Positions 37,031 to 45,699 of a stretch of DNA of 64,000 nt are shown here, piece by piece. The stretch lies in NCBI RefSeq assembly GCF_001482405.1, contig NZ_LPXO01000011.1, positions 1 through 64,000 on the forward strand, written 5' to 3'. The notes beneath the pieces are model-generated. The model was given only the letters and a program-made list of their open reading frames with translations. It was not told the origin of the DNA and did no database searches. Positions within the stretch are counted from its first letter, which is position 1, and each line of letters opens with the position of its first letter. This DNA is from Pseudoponticoccus marisrubri. GTDB lineage: Bacteria; Pseudomonadota; Alphaproteobacteria; Rhodobacterales; Rhodobacteraceae. A program made the translations under genes and the position numbers.

Positions 37031-37067
37031 CCTTTCATCTTTCCGTCAAATACTCCCGCCGGAGGCG
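37031..37067 (-). repeat. Rhodobacteraceae-type intergenic box
   Basis: On the minus strand this reads CTCCGGCGGGAGTATTTG followed by ACGGAAAGATG. It matches the pattern CTCC..CGGGA..TATTTG..AAAGATG at 21744-21779 on the other strand. I recall very similar sequences in intergenic regions of many Rhodobacteraceae. It contains CTCCGGCGGGAG-type symmetry. Function unknown. Confidence 0.5.
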
Positions 37068-37094
37068 TCCCGACGCCGCCGCCCGCGCGACGCC

Positions 37095-38807
37095 TCAGCT
37101 GCGCGTGCCGGCAAAGCGGGCCTGCCATTCCTCGCGTTCGGCATCGGCGATCTTGCGGAAGGTCACGTCGGGCACGGTGAAGCCATGGCCCGCGGGCAGG
37201 GCGGCCAGCGCGGCCTCGACATCGTCGGGCCAGTCGCGGTCTCCCGCCTGCATCGCCTCCAGCAGCTGGTCCGCCGCGTCGGGGATGAAGGGGGCCGAGA
37301 TCACCGCATAGAGCCGGATCAGGTTCAGCGCCAGCCGGATCTGCATCGCGGCCTGTTCGGGATCGGTCTTGAAGGTCGACCAGGGCGCGGCCTCCTGCAG
37401 GTACTCGTTGCCCAGCACCCAGGCGCCGCGCAGCGCGGCGGCGGCCTTGCGGATCTCGATCGCCTCCATGTGGCGCTCGTAATCGCGGATCCGCGCCGTC
37501 AGGTCGGAGATCAGCTGCGCCTCGGGCGCGCCCTGCCTGCCGCCCTCGGGCACCGTCTCGCCGAATTTGGAGCGGCAGAACTTGGTCACGCGGCTGGCGA
37601 AATTGCCCAGCACGTCGGCCAGGTCCTTGTTCACGCCCGACTGGAAGCTCTCCCAGGTGAACTCGGCATCGGACGTCTCGGGCACGTGGGACAGCAGCCA
37701 CCAGCGCCAGTAATCCGCCGGCAGGATCTCCAGCGCCTGGTCCATGAACACGCCGCGCCCGCGCGAGGTGCTGAACTGCCCGCCATCGTAATTCAGGTAG
37801 TTGAAGCTCTTGATGTAATCGACCAGCTTCCAGGGCTCGCCCGAGCCCAGGATGGTGGCCGGGAAGCTCAGCGTGTGGAAGGGCACGTTGTCCTTGCCCA
37901 TGAACTGGGTATAGGTCACGTCCTCGGCGCCCGCATCGGTGCGCCACCAGCGCTGCCAGTCCGTCCCCTTGCCGGCATCGACCCATTCCTGCGCGCAGGC
38001 GATGTACTCGATCGGCGCATCGAACCAGACGTAGAAGACCTTGCCCTCCATGCCCGGCCAGGGATCGTCGCCGCGCTGGACCGGCACGCCCCAGTCGAGA
38101 TCGCGGGTGATGCCGCGATCCTGCAGCCCGTCGCCGTCATTCAGCCACTTCTTGGCGATCGAGGTGGTCAGCACCGGCCAGCCCTGCCGCGTGTCGATCC
38201 ACTCCTCCAGCCGGTCCTTCATCACCGACTGGCGCAGGTAGAGATGCTTGGTCTCGCGCATCTCCAGGTCGGTCGAGCCCGAGATCGTGGAATGCGGGTT
38301 GATCAGGTCCACCGGGTCCAGCTGCTTGGTGCAGTTGTCGCACTGGTCGCCGCGCGCGCTTTCGAAGCCGCAATTGGGGCAGGTGCCCTCGATATAGCGG
38401 TCGGGCAGGAAGCGGCCGTCGGCGCGGGAATACATCTGCGTCTCGGAGACTTCGCGGATCAGCCCCTGCTCATCCAGCACCTTGGCGAAATGCTGGGTCA
38501 GCGCGCGGTTCTGCGGGCTCGACGAGCGACCGAAATGGTCGAAGGACAGCCGGAAGCCTTCGGCGAGGTCGCTTTGCACCTGCCACATCTCGGCGCAGTA
38601 TTCATCGACCGGCTTGCCGGCCTTGGCGGCGGCCAGCTCGGCCGGGGTGCCATGTTCGTCGGTGGCACAGAGGAACAGCACCTCGTGCCCGCGGGCGCGC
38701 AGATACCGGGCATAGAGATCCGCGGGCAGCTGGCTGCCCACCAGATTGCCCAGGTGCTTGACGCCGTTGATGTAGGGAATGGCGGAGGTGATGAGGTGTC
38801 GTGCCAT
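37095..38807 (-). CDS. metG: Methionyl-tRNA synthetase
   Basis: 570 residues, class I. The HIGH box appears as [11 protein letters not shown], a zinc knuckle as [17 protein letters not shown], and the KMSKS loop in the variant [11 protein letters not shown]. The anticodon-binding domain has the WNNNV-like WSTFKTD region, and no C-terminal tRNA-binding extension is present. ATG at 38807 ([12 protein letters not shown]) chosen; four in-frame upstream codons lack a ribosome binding site. Essential housekeeping gene, single transcription unit. Confidence 0.95.
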   Translation of the reverse strand: MARHLITSAIPYINGVKHLGNLVGSQLPADLYARYLRARGHEVLFLCATDEHGTPAELAAAKAGKPVDEYCAEMWQVQSDLAEGFRLSFDHFGRSSSPQNRALTQHFAKVLDEQGLIREVSETQMYSRADGRFLPDRYIEGTCPNCGFESARGDQCDNCTKQLDPVDLINPHSTISGSTDLEMRETKHLYLRQSVMKDRLEEWIDTRQGWPVLTTSIAKKWLNDGDGLQDRGITRDLDWGVPVQRGDDPWPGMEGKVFYVWFDAPIEYIACAQEWVDAGKGTDWQRWWRTDAGAEDVTYTQFMGKDNVPFHTLSFPATILGSGEPWKLVDYIKSFNYLNYDGGQFSTSRGRGVFMDQALEILPADYWRWWLLSHVPETSDAEFTWESFQSGVNKDLADVLGNFASRVTKFCRSKFGETVPEGGRQGAPEAQLISDLTARIRDYERHMEAIEIRKAAAALRGAWVLGNEYLQEAAPWSTFKTDPEQAAMQIRLALNLIRLYAVISAPFIPDAADQLLEAMQAGDRDWPDDVEAALAALPAGHGFTVPDVTFRKIADAEREEWQARFAGTRS

Positions 38808-38997
38808 GAGTGTCGCGCGCAAGTCCATCTGTCAGGTTGGCCCCGGTGTAGCCGTCCTGAACGGCGAGGGCCAGAGGGGCCGGGGCTTTGTCGCAAACGG
38901 GCCGCGAAGCGGCGCTGTGGCCAGCGCATGGCCGCGGCGCTAGCTGCAGGGGCGGGAGGGGTGCATCGGCCCGCCGGACAGGAAGGGGGGAATCGCC

Positions 38998-40302
38998 ATG
39001 TTCGCTGTGTTGTCGGGGGTCTGGGCCCTGCTGGTCGGGATCGTGTTCATCATGCTGGGCAACGGCATGCATTTCACGCTGATCGGCCTGCGCGGCGGGA
39101 TCGAGGGGTTCTCCTCGGGCGAGCTGGCCGTGGTGACCTCGGGCTATTTCGTGGGCTTCCTGTCGGGCGCGCGGCTGACCCCGGTGCTGATCCAGCGGGT
39201 GGGCCATGTGCGCGTCTTCGCGGCGCTGGGCAGTTTCATGTCGGCCGGGCTGATCGCCTTCACCCTGCTGGCCGAGCCCTGGGCCTGGACGATCCTGCGC
39301 GTGCTGGTCGGGTTCTGCATGTCGGGCATCTACGTCACCGCCGAGAGCTGGCTGAACAACTCGGCCGACAACCAGAGCCGCGGCAAGGTGCTGTCGGCTT
39401 ACATGATCGCGCAGACGCTGGGCATCATCGGCGCGCAGGGCCTGCTGACGCTGGGCGACGCGGCGGGGGCGGCGCTGTTCATCGGGGCCTCGATCCTCGT
39501 CTCGGTCTCCTTCGCGCCGATCCTGCTCTCGGTCACCCCGGTGCCCGCCGTCGAGGTCGCGCGGCCCATGTCGCTGCGCGCGCTTTTCGTCAACTCGCCG
39601 CTGGGCACGGTGGGGATCTTCCTGCTGGGCAGCGTCTATGCCACGCAATCGGGCATGGGCGCCGTCTTCGGCAGCGAGATCGAGATGAGTGCCAACGAGA
39701 TCGCGCTGTTCGTCGCCATGCTCTTTGCCGGGGCGCTGGTGCTGCAATACCCGGTGGGCTGGCTGTCGGACCGGCTCGACCGGCGGGTGATGATCCTTGC
39801 CTCGGCGGTGCTGGGCGGGCTGGCCTGCGGGCTGGGCTGGATCGCCGGCATGGTGGGCGCGTGGCTGGGGACCGAGGGGCTCTGGCCGCTGATGGCGGCG
39901 GCCTTTCTGGCGGGCGGGGTGACGACGCCGCTCTACGCGCTGCTGCTGGCCTACACGAACGACTATCTCGACGCGGGCGACATGCCGGCCGCCTCGGGCG
40001 GTCTGGTCTTCACCTTTGGGCTGGGGGCGATTTTCGGCCCGCTGGTGACCGGATGGGCGATGCAGGTCGCCGGGCCCTATGCCTTCTGGCTGGTGCTGGG
40101 CGGGACCTTCGCGCTGCTGGCCCTCTACGCGCTCTATCGTATGACGCAGCGCGCCAGCGTGGCGGCCGAGGACACCGACAGCTATCTCGGCGTGCTGCCC
40201 ATGTCGACGGCGGTCGCGGTCGAGGCGGCCGGCGCCTGGGCGGTGGAACAGGCCGAGATCGAGGCCGAGGCCGAGGAGCGTGACGCCGCCGCTCAGTCCT
40301 GA
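38998..40302 (+). CDS. MFS transporter (YcaD-like), plus-strand copy
   Basis: 434 residues, 12 predicted membrane helices with a charged C-terminal tail (EDTDSYLGVLP..., rich in Glu/Ala). Segments TSGYFVGFLSGARLTPVLIQRVGHVRVFAALGS and SGIYVTAESWLNNSADNQSRGKVLSAYM place it in the YcaD/YfcJ-like MFS group. AGGAAGGGGG precedes the ATG. It is a paralogue of the next gene and convergent with it; the last ten bases of the two overlap. Confidence 0.85.
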   Translation: MFAVLSGVWALLVGIVFIMLGNGMHFTLIGLRGGIEGFSSGELAVVTSGYFVGFLSGARLTPVLIQRVGHVRVFAALGSFMSAGLIAFTLLAEPWAWTILRVLVGFCMSGIYVTAESWLNNSADNQSRGKVLSAYMIAQTLGIIGAQGLLTLGDAAGAALFIGASILVSVSFAPILLSVTPVPAVEVARPMSLRALFVNSPLGTVGIFLLGSVYATQSGMGAVFGSEIEMSANEIALFVAMLFAGALVLQYPVGWLSDRLDRRVMILASAVLGGLACGLGWIAGMVGAWLGTEGLWPLMAAAFLAGGVTTPLYALLLAYTNDYLDAGDMPAASGGLVFTFGLGAIFGPLVTGWAMQVAGPYAFWLVLGGTFALLALYALYRMTQRASVAAEDTDSYLGVLPMSTAVAVEAAGAWAVEQAEIEAEAEERDAAAQS

Positions 40303-41528
40303 CCGGTGCCGCGATCGCGCAGCCGCGCGATCAGCCGGCCGACCTGGAAACTGGTGCGCGGGCTGTAGACATAGGGCGTGCGATGCGCGGCCGCCGGGCG
40401 GCGCCGCATGCGGACCAGCCCGAACACCACCAGCCCGCCATGGCCCAGGGCGATCATCGCGAAGAGCGCCGGCGGGCCGTAGAGCTCGATCAGCGCCGAG
40501 GCCAGCCAGGGTGCCGCGATGGCGCCCGTGGCGAACCAGAACATCAGCGCGGCCGACAGCTCCACCCGCTCGGAACTGGCCGCGAAATCATGCGCATGCG
40601 CCGCGGCGACCGAGAAGATCGGGAAGGTGGTCAGCCCGAACAGCGCGGCGGTCAGCAGGATGCCGGTGGCGGGCAGGTCCGAGACGCCGGCGATGAAGGC
40701 GCAGCTGCCGATCGCCGCGACCGACATCCAGATCAGCACCCAGCGCCGGTCGTAGCGGTCGGCCAGCCAGCCCACCGGGTATTGCGACAGCGCGCCGCCG
40801 GCCAAGAAGGCGGCAAGGAACAGCGCGATCTGGTTGGTCTCGAGCCCCACGCCCGAGCCGTAGAGCGGGCCCACCATCCGGAACGAGGCGCCCGACAGCG
40901 CGGCGACCAGCACGCCCGCCACCGCCAACGGCGAGCGCGCCCAGGCCAGCCCCGGCTGCAGGCGCGGCGCCTCGGGCAGCTCGGGCTGGCGCAGGCGGGT
41001 CACGGTCAGCGGCAGCAGCGCGGCGCAGCAGATCAGCGCGAGCAGCGTGTAGCTGGCGTAATGCGCCGGCGGCAGGACCGAGATCATGAACTGCGCCGCC
41101 AGCTGCGCGCCCAGATCGGCCAGACGGTAGGCGCCCATGGTGCGACCGCGATTGGCATTGGTGACCTTGGCCTGCATCCAGGCTTCGACCACCGTGTAGC
41201 AGCCGGCGATGCACAGGCCCTGGCCGATGCGCAGCCCGGCCCAGGCATAGGCATTGTCGGTCAGCACGTGGCCCAGGATGCCGATCGTGCCCAGCGCGGT
41301 GAAGGCGGCGAAGGCGCGCGAATGGCCGACATTGCCCATCAGCCGCGGCGCCCACCAGCAGCCGAGGAAGAAGCCCGCGAAATGCGCCGAGCCCAGAAGG
41401 CCGATCTGCGTGGTGGTGAAATCCAGCGCCAGCCCCGAGAGCGCATCGAGCGGGCCGATCCCCCCCGAGGAAAGCTGCAGCAGGATGACAGACAGGAACA
41501 GGGCGGCAAGCGAGATCAGGAAACGCAT
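40293..41528 (-). CDS. MFS transporter (YcaD-like), minus-strand copy
   Basis: 411 residues, 12 predicted membrane helices, same family as the convergent gene: SAHFAGFFLGCWWAPRLMGNVGHSRAFAAF and AGCYTVVEAWMQAKVTNANRGRTMGAYR align with the equivalent blocks there. The two genes form an inverted paralogous pair with overlapping 3' ends. Substrate unknown. Confidence 0.85.
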   Translation of the reverse strand: MRFLISLAALFLSVILLQLSSGGIGPLDALSGLALDFTTTQIGLLGSAHFAGFFLGCWWAPRLMGNVGHSRAFAAFTALGTIGILGHVLTDNAYAWAGLRIGQGLCIAGCYTVVEAWMQAKVTNANRGRTMGAYRLADLGAQLAAQFMISVLPPAHYASYTLLALICCAALLPLTVTRLRQPELPEAPRLQPGLAWARSPLAVAGVLVAALSGASFRMVGPLYGSGVGLETNQIALFLAAFLAGGALSQYPVGWLADRYDRRWVLIWMSVAAIGSCAFIAGVSDLPATGILLTAALFGLTTFPIFSVAAAHAHDFAASSERVELSAALMFWFATGAIAAPWLASALIELYGPPALFAMIALGHGGLVVFGLVRMRRRPAAAHRTPYVYSPRTSFQVGRLIARLRDRGTGQD

Positions 41529-41634
41529 GGGGGAGGGTCAGCATCTGTGGCGCAGGCCGGTCCGGGGCGCTGCCCGCCCATCCTGCGCCGGGGTCGGCCA
41601 AACTTCAATGCGCCGCGTGGCCGGAGCGGTGGGG

Positions 41635-41728
41635 CAAGCCGCTTCGAAGCGGCTTGGGTCAAGCGGTTTCGAAACCGCTTGGGAACGCGTTTGCAAACGC
41701 GTTCTTCAAGGCCCTTCGAAGGGCCTTG
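41635..41728. repeat. Four tandem perfect 22-bp palindromes
   Basis: Palindromes at 41635-41656, 41660-41681, 41683-41704 and 41707-41728, separated by 3, 1 and 2 bases. Left half-sites are CAAGCCGCTTC, CAAGCGGTTTC, GAACGCGTTTG and CAAGGCCCTTC, each followed by its exact complement. Sequences differ between units but every difference is compensated on the other arm. Located between an MFS gene start and the end of the imuA-like gene. Confidence 0.95.
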
Positions 41729-41755
41729 CCCGCCCCTGTCGCCGGGCGCGCCCGG

Positions 41756-42358
41756 TCAGGGCACCGGGTCGGCCAGCGGGGTCAGCCGGTCCTGGTCCAG
41801 CCGCCAGCTGCGGGGCGGCTGCATGCGGGCGCGCAGCCGCTCCAGCCGCCAGGCCTGCCGCCCGGGGCGGTGCAGCGGGTCGGCCTGCCAGCGCGTCTCG
41901 ATCCCCGGCGCGCCGCCCGTGCCGGGGGTCAGCAGCAGGCCCAGCGGGCGGCAGCGGCCATGCCCAGCGCCCTGCTCGGCGGCCAGGTGCAGGCGGCGCA
42001 CCGGGGTCATGCCGGGCGGCTCGGGCAGGTCGGCGATCACCACGGGGGCCGCGCCGCTGCGCAGCGCCTCCTCCATCGCCCAGAGCAGGTCCGGCCCGCG
42101 TTCGGGCGCCACGAAGAGCACCTGCCCGGGATCGATCAGCGGGGCCATGCCGCAGGGGTTCAGCGGATCGGTGCCCCAGGCCGGCGCGATCCAGATCACC
42201 GGCGCCCCGGCCCGCGCCGCCACGCGCAGCGCCAGCATCCGCCGGGCCCGGCCGCAGATCTCGTGCACCCGGGCCAGTGTCAGCTGCATCTCGTCCCAGA
42301 GCGTCAGCGCCGGGGGCGGGCGATGCGGGCGGCGGGTGAGGGGGGCGATCGCGGTCAT
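41756..42358 (-). CDS. ImuA-like (RecA-fold) SOS protein
   Basis: 200 residues. The N-terminal [62 protein letters not shown] and [14 protein letters not shown] match ImuA, the RecA-like accessory factor of the ImuA-ImuB-DnaE2 mutasome for translesion synthesis. No Walker A motif is visible, which is normal for ImuA. A perfect alphaproteobacterial LexA box lies 17 bp upstream of the start. imuB and dnaE2, usually downstream, are not in the window; the palindrome array follows instead. Confidence 0.65.
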   Translation of the reverse strand: MTAIAPLTRRPHRPPPALTLWDEMQLTLARVHEICGRARRMLALRVAARAGAPVIWIAPAWGTDPLNPCGMAPLIDPGQVLFVAPERGPDLLWAMEEALRSGAAPVVIADLPEPPGMTPVRRLHLAAEQGAGHGRCRPLGLLLTPGTGGAPGIETRWQADPLHRPGRQAWRLERLRARMQPPRSWRLDQDRLTPLADPVP

Positions 42359-42374
42359 GGGATCACGCTAGCAT

Positions 42375-42389
42375 GTTCTTATTTTGTTC
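42375..42389 (-). promoter_or_regulatory. LexA box (GTTC-N7-GTTC)
   Basis: GTTC at 42375-42378 and GTTC at 42386-42389 with exactly seven bases between. This direct repeat is the LexA site of Rhodobacter, Paracoccus and rhizobia (either orientation works). It lies 17 bp upstream of the imuA-like start and 99 bp from the divergent aldo/keto reductase. Confidence 0.8.
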
Positions 42390-42487
42390 TCAAGCTGCGG
42401 TCGACTTGGCATCGCGCGCGGGCACGTTATGGTGCGCGACAAGGACGTCGGGCCGAAATGGCCGGACGCGGGACCAAGGAACGCGCG

Positions 42488-43534
42488 ATGAAGATGAACC
42501 CGCTGGGCCGCACCGGCCTGCAGGTGTCCGAGCTCTGCCTCGGCACGATGACCTTCGGCACCCAGACCTCGGAGGCCGAGGGGCACCGCCAGATCGACCG
42601 GGCGCTGGAGGCCGGCCTGAACTTCATGGACACGGCCGAGATGTACCCGGTCAATCCGGTCAGCGCCGAGACGATCGGCCGGACCGAGGAGATCCTCGGC
42701 ACCTGGTTCGCCAAGTCGGGCCGGCGCAATGACTGGATCCTGGCGACCAAGCATTCGGGCGAGGGGTCGAAGGCGCGGGACGGGGCGCCGATCTCGTCGA
42801 AGACGATCCCGCAGACGATCGAGGCGGCGCTGAAGCGGCTGCAGACCGATCATATCGACCTCTACCAGTTCCACTGGCCGAATCGCGGCAGCTTCATGTT
42901 CCGCAAGAACTGGCGTTACGATCCGGCCGACGCGACCATGCGCCGTGACGAGATCCTGGCCGACATGGAGGATTGCCTGGGCGCGCTGCAGGACGAGGTG
43001 GCGCGCGGCACGATCCGTGCCTTCGGCCTGTCCAACGAAAGCGCCTGGGGCACGACGCAATGGATCAACGCCGCCGCGCGCGTCGGCGGGCCGCGCGTCG
43101 CCTCGGTGCAGAACGAGTATTCGCTGATGTGCCGGCTGGCCGATACCGACCTGGCCGAGACGCTGATCCAGGAGGAGGTGGGGCTGCTGCCCTTCTCGCC
43201 CCTGGCGGCGGGGCTGCTGACCGGCAAGTACCAGGGCGGGGCCCTGCCCGAGGGCTCGCGCGGGGCGATCAACGGCACGCTGGGCGGGCGGCTGTCGCCG
43301 CGCGCCTTCGCGGCGGTCGAGGCCTACCTGCAGGTCGCGCGGGAGTTCGGGCTGGACCCGGTGCACATGGCGCTGGCCTGGTCGGCGCGGCGCTCCTTCG
43401 TGGCGTCCTCGATCTTCGGGGCGACCACCCTGGCGCAGCTGGAGCACGCGCTGGGGGCGGCCGAGGTCACTCTGAGTCCGGAGCTGCTGGAGCGGCTGGA
43501 CGCGGTGCACAAGGACCATCCCATGCCCTATTGA
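42488..43534 (+). CDS. Aldo/keto reductase (Tas-like)
   Basis: 348 residues. TIM-barrel reductase using NADPH: LGRTGLQVSELCLGTMTFG, FMDTAEMYP (Asp, Tyr), WILATKHSG (Lys), IDLYQFHWPNRG (His) and the cofactor motif SSIFGATTLAQLEHAL. It is of the Tas/YajO group, whose in vivo substrates are unclear. ATG at 42488 with AAGGAA upstream; the frame open upstream is non-coding. Confidence 0.88.
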   Translation: MKMNPLGRTGLQVSELCLGTMTFGTQTSEAEGHRQIDRALEAGLNFMDTAEMYPVNPVSAETIGRTEEILGTWFAKSGRRNDWILATKHSGEGSKARDGAPISSKTIPQTIEAALKRLQTDHIDLYQFHWPNRGSFMFRKNWRYDPADATMRRDEILADMEDCLGALQDEVARGTIRAFGLSNESAWGTTQWINAAARVGGPRVASVQNEYSLMCRLADTDLAETLIQEEVGLLPFSPLAAGLLTGKYQGGALPEGSRGAINGTLGGRLSPRAFAAVEAYLQVAREFGLDPVHMALAWSARRSFVASSIFGATTLAQLEHALGAAEVTLSPELLERLDAVHKDHPMPY

Positions 43535-43568
43535 ACGGGCGCGGCGGGCGGGCCGGCCTTCGGCCGGA

Positions 43569-43606
43569 CGCTCGTGCCTGCGGCACCTCACCCCGCCCAC
43601 CGTCCC
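43569..43606. repeat. Dispersed 38-nt repeat, copy 2
   Basis: Second copy of the repeat at 18482-18519, one mismatch (TCA for TCG in the middle), same orientation. It lies between the convergent aldo/keto reductase and XRE regulator genes and is preceded by a GGCCTTCGGCC hairpin. Confidence 0.8.
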
Positions 43607-43632
43607 ATGGGCGTCGTGCCCGGCCGGGCCGC

Positions 43633-44493
43633 TCAGCCGACCTTGTCGCGCAAGCCGCGCAGATGGCCGGGCAGGGCGCGGGCCGAGATGCTGGCCTCCT
43701 TCACCAAGTGGTCGAAATGCGTGGTGAAGGCGGCGATCCGGTCGGTGTCGCGGAAGGCGAGATAGCTGCGCCCCATGTAGAGCACGGCCAGCAGCGGGCC
43801 GAAGATCGTCACCGGCGCGGAATAGAGCCGGCGCGCATCGTAAAGATAGACCCTGAGCCGCGGGTAGAGCGTCTCGGTCAGCCCGATCAGCTGGTCCAGC
43901 TGGTCGGCGCGCAGCGCCGGGTCCAGCCCGGCATAATAGCCGGCGCCGGTGGCGAAGCTGTCCAGTTCGAAGAGCGGCAGGGCGATCTCGTAATCCGAGC
44001 GCGACACCCGCATCCAGTCCAGCCGGTCGTTCGAAGCGTTGATCGCTTGTTCCGTGGTCTTGCCCAGATGCGGCGCGTATTCCCATTCCAGCACCGCCCG
44101 GGTCTTGAGCATGTCGGGCAGGGCGGGCGGCACGTAGCGGATCTTGTAGCCCTCGGCATCGCGGTGCCATTGGTAGATCGTCTCGTCCACCAGCGCGCGC
44201 GGTGCCTCGGTCAGGGTCAGCGAATTGGCCAGCAGGTCGGCGGCCAGCTCGGGCCGGTCCGACAGGCCCAGCAGCCAGTCGGTCGAGACCCCCAGCGCCT
44301 GCGCGCAGGCCCCCACGAGATGCGCGTTGGGCAGGCGCGCGCCGTCATCGGACAGCAATTGCGAGATGGTCGAGCGGTCGACCCCGGCCGCGCGGGCCAG
44401 CGCGGTCTGGTTCGAACCGGCGCGGGTCAGCGCCTGGGCGAGGCGCGCGCGGAGCAGGGTGGCGCGGGTACGCTTGTCGAGAATCTGCGACAT
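43633..44493 (-). CDS. XRE-family regulator with large C-terminal domain
   Basis: 286 residues. Residues about 14-72 are a cro/C1 helix-turn-helix (RLAQALTRAGSNQTALARAAGVDRSTISQLLS). The remaining 200 residues form an uncharacterised ligand- or partner-binding domain with WHRDAEGYKIRYVPPALPDML, FELDSFATGAGYYAGLDP and LYDARRLYSAPVTIFGPLLAVLYMGRSYLAF. It lacks the IrrE-type peptidase motif of the RamB/PccR group, so it is not the short-chain acyl-CoA regulator. Targets unknown. Confidence 0.82.
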   Translation of the reverse strand: MSQILDKRTRATLLRARLAQALTRAGSNQTALARAAGVDRSTISQLLSDDGARLPNAHLVGACAQALGVSTDWLLGLSDRPELAADLLANSLTLTEAPRALVDETIYQWHRDAEGYKIRYVPPALPDMLKTRAVLEWEYAPHLGKTTEQAINASNDRLDWMRVSRSDYEIALPLFELDSFATGAGYYAGLDPALRADQLDQLIGLTETLYPRLRVYLYDARRLYSAPVTIFGPLLAVLYMGRSYLAFRDTDRIAAFTTHFDHLVKEASISARALPGHLRGLRDKVG

Positions 44494-44599
44494 GCCGTGA
44501 CAAATATCACGTCTGCGGAGATTTGTTAACCAGAGACAGAATGGTCACCGCCCCGCCGTCCCGTTAGCGTCGCCCCTGGTTTCAAACATCGGAGGATAC

Positions 44600-44803
44600 A
44601 TGGAAACGCGGGCGCGCACGCTTGTGAAATCGGTGCTGTGGACGGCGCTGGGGCTGGTCGTGATGGCTTTCGTGGGGCTTGCCTTCACCGGGTCGCTGGT
44701 GGTGGGCAGCGGCATGGCGCTGGTCAATGCCGTGATCGGCTTTCTGACCTACATGCTGTATGAACGGGTCTGGGCGCGCATCGGCTGGGGCCGCTATGAA
44801 TAG
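44600..44803 (+). CDS. DUF2061 small membrane protein
   Basis: 67 residues with two predicted membrane helices (SVLWTALGLVVMAFVGLAFTG and GSGMALVNAVIGFLTYMLYE) and a short basic C-terminus (RVWARIGWGRYE). This is the DUF2061 pattern; function unknown. ATCGGAGGAT precedes the ATG. The desaturase gene starts 8 bp before its stop, so the two are co-translated. Confidence 0.8.
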   Translation: METRARTLVKSVLWTALGLVVMAFVGLAFTGSLVVGSGMALVNAVIGFLTYMLYERVWARIGWGRYE

Positions 44804-45695
44804 GGCCCTGCGCGGGGTCGAGTGGCCGACGCTGGCGCTGACCGCGCTGTGCTATGGGCTCTGGGCGCTGGGCACCACCGCGCTGGCCGAGTTCTGGCTG
44901 CCGCTGGGCATGGCGGTGACCATCGTCACCACGGCGCTGCATTCCTCGTTGACGCATGAGGCGCTGCACGGCCACCCGACCCGGTCGCCGCTGTTGAACG
45001 CGGCGCTGGTCTTTCCGGCGCTGTCGGTGGTCGTGCCCTACCTGCGCTTCAAGGACACGCATCTGGCGCATCATCGCGACTCGATCCTGACCGATCCCTA
45101 TGACGACCCCGAGAGCAACTACATGGATCCGGCCGTCTGGGCGCGGCTGCCGCGCCCGGTCAGGGCGGCGCTGCGCTTCAACAACACGCTGGCCGGGCGG
45201 CTGCTGCTGGGGCCGCTGATCGGCACGCTGGCCTTCGTTGCCGCGGACCTGCGGGCGCTGCGCCGGGGCGCGCCCCGCTGGGCGCTGGGCTGGGCGCTGC
45301 ATGTGCCGGCCGTGGCGCTGGTGCTGGGCTGGATGGCCGGGCCGGGGCAGATGCCGCTCTGGACCTGGGCGCTTTGCGTCTATGCCGCGCTGTCGATCCT
45401 GAAGATCCGCACTTTCCTCGAGCACCGGGCGCATGAGGATGCGCGCGGGCGCACCGTGATCATCGAGGATCGCGGTCCGCTGGCGCTGATCTTTCTCAAC
45501 AACAACCTGCACGTGGTCCACCACATGCATGCCGCGGTGCCGTGGTACCGGCTGCCGGTGCTCTACCGCGAGAACCGGCAGCGCTACCTGGGGCGCAACA
45601 CGGGCTATTTCTACCGCTCCTATGCCGAGATCTTCCGCCGCCATTTCTGGCGTGCCAAGGACCCGGTGCCGCACCCGCTCTGGCCCGATCCCTGA
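44796..45695 (+). CDS. Membrane fatty acid desaturase
   Basis: 299 residues with several membrane helices. Three histidine boxes bind the di-iron centre: HEALHGH, HLAHH and NLHVVHHMH. It would introduce a double bond into an acyl chain or hydroxylate a lipid in the inner membrane. ATG at 44796 (MNRALRG) chosen over an upstream in-frame ATG because it overlaps the DUF2061 stop. Convergent with the next gene, 4 bp away. Confidence 0.85.
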   Translation: MNRALRGVEWPTLALTALCYGLWALGTTALAEFWLPLGMAVTIVTTALHSSLTHEALHGHPTRSPLLNAALVFPALSVVVPYLRFKDTHLAHHRDSILTDPYDDPESNYMDPAVWARLPRPVRAALRFNNTLAGRLLLGPLIGTLAFVAADLRALRRGAPRWALGWALHVPAVALVLGWMAGPGQMPLWTWALCVYAALSILKIRTFLEHRAHEDARGRTVIIEDRGPLALIFLNNNLHVVHHMHAAVPWYRLPVLYRENRQRYLGRNTGYFYRSYAEIFRRHFWRAKDPVPHPLWPDP

Positions 45696-45699
45696 GCCC

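Noticed and set aside
36759-40283. Open frame of more than 1100 codons on the plus strand across metG and an MFS gene
   Set aside because: Arg/Gly/Ala-rich low-complexity translation antisense to metG and out of frame with the MFS gene; a by-product of high GC, no domain seen.
41635-41728. Palindrome array as a CRISPR
   Set aside because: No spacers, units touch each other, and units differ in sequence.
43633-44493. This XRE regulator as PccR/ScfR controlling prpE
   Set aside because: It lacks the IrrE-like HEXXH domain and the length of that family.
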